This document shows positions 12,953-23,897 of a stretch of DNA of 64,000 nucleotides, in pieces; position 1 is the stretch's first letter, and each line of letters opens with the position of its first letter. The translations under genes and the position numbers were made by a program. The stretch is taken from positions 16,836-80,835 of the forward strand of contig JAJEKB010020458.1 in NCBI GenBank assembly GCA_022393335.1, given 5' to 3'. Below the pieces are notes generated by a model. It saw nothing but the letters and a program-made list of their open reading frames with translations. It ran no database searches and was not told where the DNA came from. The stretch is from Macrotrachela quadricornifera. Taxonomy: Eukaryota; Rotifera; Eurotatoria; Philodinida; Philodinidae.

Positions 12953-13363
12953 TTAACATAGTGTTTGTGACCATGTTGGATTTAATATCGTTCCTTTAAT
13001 TACATAACAAGAATTAAATAATTCTGAAGGAAATTCTTGTGTAAAAATTGTTTTATAAATTGCAATAAAAATCAAAGCTTTACATTCCAAATGATTCCAA
13101 ACACCATCGAGAGGTATATTTAATGTTGAACATTGAAAAATTGGAAATAATCCTGTATCATATTTATGTATTTGAAGACCATAAGTAAATGATTGTGATT
13201 CAATATAACATTTAGCTAAATAAACACCTTGATTACATATACGAATATAACCATTAATTGAAATGATAATATCTAAATAATAATGAATTAATAAAAAAAA
13301 AAAAGATATTTTAATTAAATTACTAGTAAGAAAAATTAAAATAATGATGCCATATTTCGACAT
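12953..13363 (-). CDS. Small secreted or membrane-anchored Cys-containing protein
   Basis: The frame is open throughout, but a 51-bp GT..AG intron with a pyrimidine tract lies at 13323-13273 and is a multiple of three. Spliced, the product is 119 residues with N-terminal MSKYGIIILIFLTNIIISING, a good signal peptide; unspliced it would carry 17 extra hydrophobic residues. The mature part has six cysteines and aromatic residues (CNQGVYLAKCYIES, NHLECKA, NPTWSQTLC) and no lysine-rich or low-complexity runs, which suggests a folded extracellular domain. I do not recognise the family. Confidence 0.55.
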   Translation of the reverse strand: MSKYGIIILIFLTSNLIKISFFFLLIHYYLDIIISINGYIRICNQGVYLAKCYIESQSFTYGLQIHKYDTGLFPIFQCSTLNIPLDGVWNHLECKALIFIAIYKTIFTQEFPSELFNSCYVIKGTILNPTWSQTLC

Positions 13364-14121
13364 AGTTGTACAATAGATTTGATAGAAAAGATGAAAAAAG
13401 AAAAGGCCTTGTCCATTTAATTGTTTTTCTTTTTAATGAATATATTCAATTTCAAAATGAAATCTAAGTAACACATGATGATTGATATAGAGCAAAACAT
13501 CCTTCATGTCAATCATGATCATGTAATTTTGAAGAATCAAATAGAATACTTGTACTTCTTTTATTTATGATTGTGTTCTACATCTAAGATAAATTAGAAA
13601 CATTTAAAAGATTTCTTAAACTTATCAACAAGATTAATTTGAAAAATGTTTAGTAATTTGACAAATATAAAATAAATAATTATTTAATAAAATATTATCA
13701 ATATATATTTCTTTTGTTGTTATCAAATATATTATATCTGATGAAAAAGAATTAAGAATTAACTAAAATTTAACATTGTGCATCAATCCGAAATATCTAA
13801 TCTATTATTTTCATATATCATTATTCATTAGATCAACAAAAAAATCCATCGTATTAATAAGAGATCATTGTCAAATTTTGTATTGCTTCTAATCATAAAA
13901 TGTATCATGCATACATTACAACATCATTTTTTCTATTCTTACGAATACATAAATAATATGCCGTGTATATTGTGAAATTACAAATGCAAGGTTACATCAA
14001 TAAATATGTCACATGTTTCTTTGCTTTTTATTTCAACTACTTGCATCAGCAAAGTTCTAGAAAAATGATAAAACTAAAAAATTTATTTTTATTTAGTTAA
14101 TATTAAGCAACATTTTTAATT
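13364..14121. other. Divergent promoter region
   Basis: About 760 bp between a minus-strand and a plus-strand start. AT-rich, no feature beyond A/T runs; probably holds both promoters. Confidence 0.5.
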
Positions 14122-15757
14122 ATGTCATTAAATGAATCATCAACATCATCAACAATTTCAGCAGCTGAATTAACCATATGTGTAAAAGTTCTCTCAAAAT
14201 TTAATACTAATGATGGATATCCATCAATTGAATCAAATGAATTTGATCGTATTCGACCATTGATCCATAATTTATATCATATTGGAAATCGATTAGAACG
14301 AAAGAAAAAACGAGAACATCATCGTGAAATAAAATTAATTGATAAAAAAGCCAAAAATTCATGTTTACTTCGATCAGGTCGAGCAAAAAATCTTCAACAA
14401 CTTCAATTAGAACATATTCTTGTACCTGATGGTGTTGCACAAACAGAATCAATAGAAGACAATAATAAAAGTCATATATCACAACGATTAATTCAATCAA
14501 AACCTTGTTATATATGTAAACTTAAATATCGTACATTACATTTTTTTTATGATAGACTTTGTCCATCATGTGCAAAACTTAATTATGAAAAACGTTTACA
14601 AACAACTGATCTTACAAATTCTATTGCTTTAGTTACAGGTGGTCGTGTAAAAATTGGTTATCGAATTGTTTTAAAATTATTACGTGCAAATTGTTTTGTT
14701 ATAGCAACAAGTCGATTTCCAATGGATTTATTAAATCGTTTAAATAAAGAACAAGATTTTGAACAATGGAAAGATCGTATACATATATATGGTGTTGATT
14801 TTCGATATTCACAACTTGTTGAATTATTTACAGAAATGATAATTGAAAAATATAATAAACTAGATTTTTTAATTAATAATGCTTGTCAAACAATTCGACG
14901 ACCAAATGAATTTTATCAACATTTAATTAATAATGAAAGATTAACAAATTATTCTTTATTATCTAATGATCAACAAAAGATTCTTGATGGAAACTTACAA
15001 TTCTATAATCGATTATTACCATTTTCTAATCGACTTCAAGGTGTATCATCTTCATCCTCATCCTATCCACTATCTCTACCTTCTATAAATAATGACTCAA
15101 ATGATAATGTTGAACAAACATCTTCAATAATTAGTAATACTTCATTTGATGTAAATCAACAACCAATTGATCTTCGTTCAACAAATTCTTGGATATTACG
15201 ACTTGGAGATTTATCCACAATAGAAATAAATGAAGTTCTTACTATCAATACATTAGCACCATTTATTCTCAATAGTAAACTTAAAGTACTTATGGCTGAT
15301 AAACATCCAAATCCAGATAGTATCAAATTTATTATAAATGTATCTGCTATGGAAGGATCATTTTCTCGTGTTAACAAAACTGATCGACATCCACATACAA
15401 ATGCTGCAAAAGCTGCATTAAATATGATGACACGTACATCAGCAAAAGATTATAAACAATCAAATATTCATATGGTTTCTGTGGATACTGGTTAGTTTAT
15501 TATTATAATTCAGAAAAATTCGTTTTTATTTTCTTTTTATTAATATCATAGGTTGGATAAATGACGAAAATCCGTTAGAAAAAGCAATGAATTCAATGAT
15601 TCGAAATGATTTTCAAACACCACTTGATGAAGAAGATGCCGCAGCACGTATTCTTGATCCAATTATTGATACTTATAAACAATTAGCTGAAGGAAAAACT
15701 GATATTAATATTCCATATGGATGTTTTTTAAAAGATTATCGTATATGTAATTGGTAA
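14122..15757 (+). CDS. Atypical short-chain dehydrogenase/reductase with N-terminal zinc-ribbon-like motif
   Basis: Two exons (14122-15490, 15552-15757) give 524 residues, about twice a classical SDR. Residues about 130-155 carry a CYIC...CPSC pair separated by an aromatic stretch, which looks like a zinc ribbon. The Rossmann fold starts at ALVTGGRVKIG (about residue 171), so the usual TGxxxGxG loop has Lys at the middle Gly. The LDFLINNACQT strand matches the SDR NNAG motif. Further on, VSAMEGSF supplies the usual Ser strand, but the YxxxK site reads TNAAK, lacking the catalytic Tyr. A Ser-rich insertion lies at about residues 310-350, and the C-terminus has WINDENP and DEEDAARILDP. Related long SDRs with this loop occur in bacteria, fungi and plants (from general knowledge). 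The substrate is unknown. Confidence 0.8.
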
Positions 15758-16189
15758 TACGATAAATAATTTTCATTTATACAATAGATTTTTTTTTTCT
15801 TAAGAAATAAAGATTGTCACTGTATATATATTGAGCAATCCATTCTACGTAAATACAAATAAAAAAAAAACTGAGATTATAATAAAGAGAAAAGACAAAA
15901 AAAAACAAGAGAAAAATTCACATTAGTTTTGTCTACTTTGACAGTAAAATGTATATAATTAAGGCAAAAGAAACAATATATTTGTATTCATAATACTTCT
16001 ATTAGTTCTCATATATAAGAAGTTTTTCTTTTCTTTTTTTTTCATATAAATGATTCTTAAAAGGATATATAAGGCTATTTGAGATACTAATATCAAGAGA
16101 AAAAAAAAGAGAGAAAGATATTGATACTTTAACTGTATATATACATATAAATGAGATTTTATAATAAGATTATCATGTTTATATTAAAT
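15758..16189. other. Convergent 3' spacer
   Basis: AT-rich 3' flanks of the SDR and CAP-Gly genes, with purine-rich runs. Nothing else seen. Confidence 0.55.
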
Positions 16190-17884
16190 CTATTTTCCAC
16201 TCCATGCCATTATCACTTTACTAAAACCAACAAATACTCCTTTATTTGGTTTACTAAATAAAAATATGGTAATTAGAATAAGATTTTATTTTATTTAGTT
16301 TTATCTTACGATTGAAATAAACGTTGACCTTGATAAACACCATCATGTTTACTTTCTATAGAAATATTATTTTATAAATAATAAATAAAAAATTTTAATA
16401 TTTTTCTCTAGCTTTATTTTACCTTCATCTTCTAATTCTAATCCAAGATATTGATCACTTTTGCCTGGTAATGAACCAATATATTTAACAATACCTTTAC
16501 TAATTTTACCACCTGGTCGAGAAAATTTAATCAAATCATTTAAACGAATATCATTAATAGATGATGGAGCGTAAGGACGTCTTGGACTATGTATTAAAAA
16601 AAAAAATCGATTAATATTCAATTGTATGATGATATTATCTTACCTAACTGTTTCTACACTTGGTCGACGATGACGATTATAATGGCGATCTATATAAATA
16701 GTATATATCATAAGATAAAAAAAAAAGTATATTTCTATACCATCATGTTGCATATCAACCTCATTATCCATTTGCCTTATTGGCATATTATAACTATTTG
16801 AACGACGTGATTGATGTTGAGATTCAGGTAATGTGATACTTCGACTGAGACCATAATTTGGTTGATATAAATGAGATGATGATGAACCTGGATGTGATGG
16901 TGGTAGTGGTTGTTGTGATGGTGACATATAATCATTTAATTTATCTGTTGACTGTTGTCGATGTAAACGATGTTGAGTATCATAATTACCAATATCTAAC
17001 ATAAATAATAAATACATACATATATATATCAATCAATAAGAATGATTTACCTCGATAATGTGATCCTAAATAGAGAAAATAGACAAAATTAAATATAAAA
17101 AATAAAATAAAAAAATAATACTAGAAAGTGATGAGTGATAAATTACAACAAATGCATAACTACGTATATATATACATATATAGAATAAGGAGTAAAAAAA
17201 AAATTACTACGATATATAATGTGTATGTGACTGAGTGTTGAACAAGGAAATAAAAGAGATTTTTCTTTACCGTCATATGGTACTAATGCGTATTTATAGG
17301 GGTCTAATGGGTAAAAACAAAAAGGAAGTTAAATTGATTTTTTGATTTGCCATTATTACACATAATGAAATATATCTTGTATAAAGAATTATTTTCTCTC
17401 TCTTTTGTTTTTATTTTGAAATTTTTACCTTCATTTCGTTGAGTATTTTCTTCATTCCATTCAATAGAACGTTTATTTTTTGATGAACGATAATCTGTTT
17501 GTGGATCAATAGATTTTGATAATGAATTTGTATAAGTATTTCGATTAAATTCTTCTTGTGCTACTATTGGAGCATATCTTGATGTACGATGATGATTATT
17601 ACCATCTAATGTTACTGATCGATGTATTGATGTTAATGGTCGATTATTATAACGTTCAACACTAACTGTTGTTAAATAATTTGTTGAATCACTTCCTTCT
17701 GACATATTTGGACTATCACTTCGAATAACTAATAAAAAAAATAATGAGTATTAAATAATTAAAATGAAAGATTAGTAATGAACACATATTCAGTAATATT
17801 TACCTTTTGGACGTTCACGTCTTGAATCAGCATTGGATACTTTTAGTGGGGATGAAGGTGGTATATTATCAATATGTGATACAG

Positions 17885-17919
<35 letters not shown>

Positions 17920-20157
17920 GGTTCATTAGCATATGCTTGTTGAAGAGTTGAACGCCAAGCAAGATTTTGTTGTTGTCGATGTTGTTCTTGTTGTAAACGA
18001 CGATTTTCTTCAAATAATTCATCATTTCTTTGTTTAAGCATTCTATAGAAATATTCTATTTTTTTTTCTTTTTTATTTATATAAATTCTAAATATACTTT
18101 AAATCAGTTCGAAGTGAATTAAATTCTTGATAAAGTAATTCTTCATTACGTTTTTTTGCATCAGTAACCTAAGAAAAAATAAATAAATATTGATTTATTA
18201 TTTACATAATAAAATAATCTAATACTAATCATGCACTAATTTAAAAGCAAAATCAACCTGAGAAATTTTTTTTTGTCGAGAAAAAAAAGTATCCGATGAA
18301 AATGAAGGATCAATAAGAGAAAGAAGTATTGAAAGTTTTTTATTAATTTTCTATAGATAATATTTAAATAAAAAAAAAAAAAACAAATAAAAATCAAAAT
18401 AAATTTACTTTTTGTTGTAATTCTTCATTTTCTCGTTTTAATTGAGTAATTATACGTTCAGTTTGATGAAAATGTTGTTTTAATTTCTCATTATCATTTA
18501 CTAATTGATGGATTTGTTTTTCATATGTTTCTTAAAATGCATTACATAAAAATTCGAATTTTATTTTGAAAAAAATAAAATACAAACTTAATTTTTTTTC
18601 TAATGCTTCTTTTTGATGTAATGTAACTTCATCAATTTTATTTGAACGAGTAATAATTCCATTTTGATGTTGTTGTTGTTGAAATTTTGCAACTAATTCT
18701 TGTTGAACACGTAATTCATTTTGTAAAACATCTTTTTCACGACGAAGTGCATCTGTTTCATTATTATTCTATAGGAATTTAAAATAATATTAATAAGAAT
18801 TTATTAATTTTATATTTAATCTTACACTTGTATGACCATTGTGATATGTAGTTGGTACTTTAGCTTTAAGTAATTTATTTTCTAATTGTAATTCTTGAAT
18901 TTCTTTATGTAAATGTATTATATCAAGTTCTTTTTCTTGTAATTCACGTTGAAGTGATGTACCATCACCATCAAGTGAAAGTAACTAATAAAATAAAAAT
19001 ATTATAAAAAGAGAATTTTAATATATATATCTATAGTTTAATAGAAAAATAATGAAGTTTTTAAACATGATTGTTGATGTAATATAAATAACAAAAGTAA
19101 GGTATGTAAAAAAAAAAATTTCTTCAATTTTTCTATCAATGTAAACAGAAAAATTTCTAAGGATTTTTTTTTCGAATAAATTATACCATAGGATGCAGTG
19201 TAAAAAGTTCTATAATTTTCATCAGATTGCTTATTTTACAGTTGCACTTCTTCGTTTTTAAATAGATAAAATTTCAATCATGCAAAAACGATATTTTCTT
19301 TAGTATAAAATAATTTCATTTTTTCTTTTTGTACCTTTTCAGAATTATTCTTTGATAAATTGTCAAACTTTTCATACTGCATCTCGTGGTATAATTTATT
19401 CAAAAAAGACTTTCTCATATATTATTATTTAGGAGGAAATTACTCATTGCTTGTCATGAAGGTTATCATATTTTCATACATATATAATTGTATGCGATCT
19501 GCTGAAATGTATGATTATGATTGTTTGTTTGTGAGGAAGTTTAGCTAAGATCGAATTTTTAGTATAGTATCTGCATATTTGAAATATTGAAGATAACTGA
19601 TTTAGTTTTTGTGATCTTATAGAGTCAATTTAAATATGTAATAATAGACTTACTTCAATATTTCCCACATTAATTTTATTTTCATCATCATTTTTAATTG
19701 TTGTTGTTGTCGTTGTTATTGGTCCTTTAGTTAACATAGGTATTGATGATTCTGAAACATCTGATAATGGTCGATCATCATTTATTGATGTTAATAATTT
19801 TCCATCGTATAAATGTTTTAAAACAAGATCAAGTTCTTTTCGTCGTTCATCATTACTTAGCATTGTAGCTGATGAATTTGAACGTGGTAATGTTAAATGA
19901 AGACGATCACGAAGTTCATTAGTTAATGTTGCTGATGTTGTTGTTATTGAATTATCCGTTTGTTCAAATTTAGATTTATTATTAAATAATGTTGGAATAT
20001 TTGTATAACTTGAATAATGTCTATTTGGTAATGTTTTTGATCCATCCATAGCAAATGATGAAACTGAATTCGATATAAAAGATGATGATGTTGGTGCATC
20101 GACTATATCATCAATCAAATCTTGACGTGATGATCGACCTTCAATTTTAGTTGGCAT
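16190..20157 (-). CDS. Coiled-coil protein with C-terminal CAP-Gly domain
   Basis: Fifteen exons fit one frame: 20157-19654, 18984-18826, 18768-18588, 18530-18409, 18350-18258, 18168-18098, 18042-17804, 17728-17429, 17303-17271, 17065-17051, 16995-16741, 16689-16644, 16586-16423, 16355-16310, 16253-16190; 763 residues in all. A Ser-rich N-terminus is followed by long heptad-patterned coiled coils (about 170-400), a polyQ tract, a disordered Ser/Arg/His-rich middle, then a CAP-Gly domain at the very C-terminus. The domain reads GIVKYIGSLPGKSDQYLGLELEDEG, then HDGVYQGQRLFQS and KPNKGVFV. CAP-Gly domains bind the EEY/F ends of tubulin and EB proteins, so a microtubule or centrosome role is likely. 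The domain resembles CLIP and CYLD types, but the layout does not settle an ortholog. Confidence 0.78.
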
Positions 20158-20319
20158 TCGAAACTATCTAGAATATAAACAATAGAGAGAGAGAGAAAGA
20201 GAGATAAAATAGAAAATGTAAATAAAAATAAGTACTCTTTTAAATATACCCGGAGAAACTGTTCATTGTTTCTAATAAAATCAGGTTCAACTTATAAATT
20301 TTTTTCTTTTTTTTTTTTT

Positions 20320-20329
20320 NNNNNNNNNN
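20320..20329. other. Assembly gap (ten Ns)
   Basis: Ten ambiguous bases after a poly-T run, between the CAP-Gly gene start and the last myotrophin exon. The size is probably nominal, so intergenic length here is unreliable. Confidence 0.98.
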
Positions 20330-20540
20330 GTTTTACGTCAAATATAATAAATAGATATTTTCTTGGTTTGTTTTGAAAGCGAAAGAAATAGAATCACGAT
20401 TATTAAAGTCACAAAAGACAAAAAGAAAAATGAACAATATAACAAATCAAATATAGAAGAGATTTATTTAGCTATGGAAGACAATCAGTCAAAGAATAGA
20501 TATATATATATATATATTGTAGAAATTAATATGTAAAATT

Positions 20541-23500
20541 TTATTTGTTTAATTTCTTTTGTTTAATAATTAATGCGCGAATTTCTTCATTTGTAGAACA
20601 TTGATCATATGGAGTACCATCTGGACTTGTACCATTGACGTCAGCATGCTAAAATAGAACAAAAGCAATAGAAAAATTTTATATTAAATATAAGATAAAT
20701 CATTTCATTTTTACAGTTAAATATTCTTGAATTTCTAGAGATTGATAAGTATGTAATCTCAATTGATTGATAAAGAAGCAGATCTCATTCGAATATTTTA
20801 TGATTTTATATATTATTTTAGATATATTGATTCTTTCTTTTTAAAGATTATTATCATAAATATTGTTATATTTATAATTATTTCAATAGAAAAATTCTAT
20901 TATTAAAACAATATTTTTTTGTTACTATCTTTTTTAAATAGAGAATATTCAATTATAGTTTCTATGAATCACTTAATATACAGATATAGTATTACAATTT
21001 TATATACTTTTAAATTAGATATCTTATATTTCATTTTATACCAATCTAAAACAAATAAATATATAAACTTCTATTTACAGTTTATATATATAGTTCATAT
21101 ATATACTTGTCTGATCATACAAAGATGCAATGATCATATCTTTTGGCATTAATCAAATATAAAAGAACAGAAAAAAATGTACTATCATCCTTATGTCTTA
21201 TTCATCAATAAGAATATATTACTAGACGATGCATAGGAAATTTATTCTATTTATCAAACATGTCTATGTCTAGAAAATAGATTATTCCTATTTTTAAGAA
21301 AAAAGAAGAAAATATTTAATTTATCAGTTGAATATAATTTTGTGTTTATAAAATTTTTGAATATTCACATGGTTTTTATCGTTTTTTTTTTTTAAATAGA
21401 ATGCAGAGCAAATGAAATAAGTATGTAATGAATAAGAGCAACGAAAAGAAAGAGAGATGATATTAGCACAGAAAAAAAATCGATGGACTAAATAACGCAC
21501 TGAAATGATGACAAACTAGGTTTTTTTAGTTTTTTTTCTTTTTAAATTACACAATCAAACTAATCCAAAACACACACACAATGTGCTTTCGTATATGTAC
21601 ATATGAATAATAATAATGATACCGAGATGGGAAAAGGAACAAAAAAAAAAGAAAACGATGACTAGACACGCCGAGAGCATCGAAACCAAGTAACACGCAT
21701 AGTTTGTACTAGTATTAAAATAGACAAAAAAAAAAAAAAAAGAAGAAAAGTTTATTTAACAAGTTTATATCCAAGTTCTTGTGCAGCTAAAGCAACACAA
21801 ACTCCATCTCGACATGATTCACATCCATGATGTTGTCCTTTTGGATTTCCAAAACGACGATAATGATTTGATTGAATTGGTACATTTAAATTTGGATACA
21901 TATGTTTATTAACAATAACAAAAACATTTCTCATAACACGACATACTTCTTCTGGATACCATAATGGTGTACATACATCTCCACAACGATCACAATTTTG
22001 TGTAAATAATTTAAAATAAAGTATATGAGATGTACAATCATAGAAAAATGATATTTGTCCACGCATTGATGTCCAACAATGTGCACATGAATCACATTCA
22101 AAACGCACTTTAGCTATTTCAACATCACATAATGTATCCGAAGGTAATTTACAAGTACCATCTGTATTTAATGGCATTAATATCCATTGATCAGATGTAA
22201 AATAACGTCCAAATGTTAATTGAAATTCAGCATGAAATACAAGACACATATCCGAACAAAATTCTTTTTTACTTTCATCTGGTAATGTTGATGCTAATTC
22301 ATAATCATCTTCACTAAATGATGATGTAGGTGATGATCGAGCTGATGTTGATACAGATTCTGCAAAACCAGATTCACTGTCTATTATACTTGTACGATGT
22401 TTAAGTGTTAAATCATCTTTTGTTGGTAAATCTTCAACTTGTATACCATCATTAGCAGCAAGTTTTGTTGCTATATGATCAATTGAACAATTTTGGCTTG
22501 ATAATATATCAACTTCACGAACCATTTTTTGTTAAATTATGTTTAATGTGAATTGTACTCTGTGTCCTTTTTATTTCTTGTGTATGCGTCGGTTAGCGTT
22601 TGCTTAAGCGAATGTTTCTTCATCGCTCTTTTTATATAGTAGCAGAGGGTAAACCCTCGTTCGCTTTCCTTCTATATTTTTTTTTCTTTCGTTCTCTTCT
22701 TCTGATCTATGTAATGAATCACGCGTACTCACAACCATCGCTCGTGTCTGCTTTAACGTGATCGCTATTTAAGGCCATCAAGAACATGGTTTTTTTTGCC
22801 TTTGCTTGCAGAGAAGAGAAGAACAAGTAGAAGAAAAAAAAGCTTATATATTCGTCCGATGCGGACACATCATCTATGATCATAGTGGACAAGCCAATGC
22901 ATTAAATTGCACTCAATGACCTCCACATCTTTCCTTATACTCTGTAATCCAGAGTTTATATTGAACAATCAACACACAAAATTTATAAACATATCTTTAA
23001 AGTACAAATTTTTTTACTAGCTATTCATTTTCTACTGTAAAATAATTTCGAAGAATAGTAAAAAAGAAGAAAGACACACCCAGAAATGTATTCTATTAAT
23101 AGACAATATATTTTCTCTCGTTCTCTCTTTTCTTTCTTTTAACTATGATAGATTTTATTATTTACTACTACGTCGTTTTTATTATCACCAATAGAATCTA
23201 ACCACCAAAACACGTAACATATAAATTATATGAAAGAAAAAAAAAAGAGAGAAAAGAAAAAGGAATGTAAAATAAAATATATTTAGAAAATAAATGTATG
23301 ATTTATATTACTTAATAACTATCATCACACTATCACAACGTGATTACTGATATATATGCTAATAATATCGATGAGCAATCAAAATATTTTCCCTCATATC
23401 ATTAATAGAGAATATTTCAAGCGCAAAGAATAAATAAAAGAAAGAAAAGTACGAACTTGTTCAAGAAGATATTTAACACAATCAGTATGATCTTCATAAA

Positions 23501-23897
23501 TAGCAGCAAGAAGTGGTGTTAAACCAAATTTATCTTTACTCTAAATAATGAAAAAAAAATATATTTTCAGAATAAATAAAATTCAAAGAAATATTTTTTG
23601 CTAATAAATTATTTACATTAACATTGGCACCATTATTAACAAGTTCTTTTAATATATCAAAATTTCCTGCATCTGCTGCATAATGTAATAATGATCGACC
23701 ATTCATTTGTTCATTGACTTTTTCCGGATGCTAGACAATAAAGCAAAATAAAAGAAAAAGGAACAATTGATTAATTTAAAATAATTTTTTAAATCTTTGA
23801 TTATTACTTCTTTCAAAAGTGTTTTTAATGGTTGAAGTTCACCTGTTTTAACACACCAAATTATGCTTTCATTTGTACTTGCTGTTGAATCACTCAT
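20541..23897 (-). CDS. MTPN: Myotrophin-like ankyrin protein
   Basis: Four exons, all in phase 0: 23897-23808, 23730-23617, 23540-23457 and 20648-20541, giving 131 residues (vertebrate myotrophin 118). The product has an N-terminal helix (IIWCVKTGELQPLKTLLKE) and ankyrin repeats with NGRSLLHYAADAGNFDILKE, then DKFGLTPLLAAIYEDHTDCV and NGTSPDGTPYD, matching myotrophin almost repeat for repeat. Myotrophin binds actin capping protein and is cytosolic; it is also known as V-1. The third intron is 2.8 kb, far longer than its neighbours, uses an unusual GTTCGT donor, and encloses a whole gene on the same strand. Homology on both sides of it supports the join. Confidence 0.8.
21752..22525 (-). CDS. 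3CxxC-type zinc-finger protein, receptor-transporting-protein-like, nested in the myotrophin intron
   Basis: One intron-free frame of 257 residues. The N-terminal 85 residues are Ser/Asp-rich and probably disordered. Residues about 95-210 fit the zf-3CxxC domain. It shows FQLTFGRYF near the start, VRFECDSCAHCWTSMRG, then YFKLFTQNCDRCGDV, an EVCRVMRNVF helix and a C-terminal CESCRDGVC with a nearby GCESC. In animals this fold is found in RTP proteins, which chaperone chemoreceptors to the membrane, and in ZAR1. The order of Cys pairs and the RGQ..FKLFTQ link are closest to RTPs, but it lacks the C-terminal membrane anchor of vertebrate RTPs. Its promoter would lie in 22526-23456, inside the host intron. 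Confidence 0.72.
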   Translation of the reverse strand: MVREVDILSSQNCSIDHIATKLAANDGIQVEDLPTKDDLTLKHRTSIIDSESGFAESVSTSARSSPTSSFSEDDYELASTLPDESKKEFCSDMCLVFHAEFQLTFGRYFTSDQWILMPLNTDGTCKLPSDTLCDVEIAKVRFECDSCAHCWTSMRGQISFFYDCTSHILYFKLFTQNCDRCGDVCTPLWYPEEVCRVMRNVFVIVNKHMYPNLNVPIQSNHYRRFGNPKGQHHGCESCRDGVCVALAAQELGYKLVK

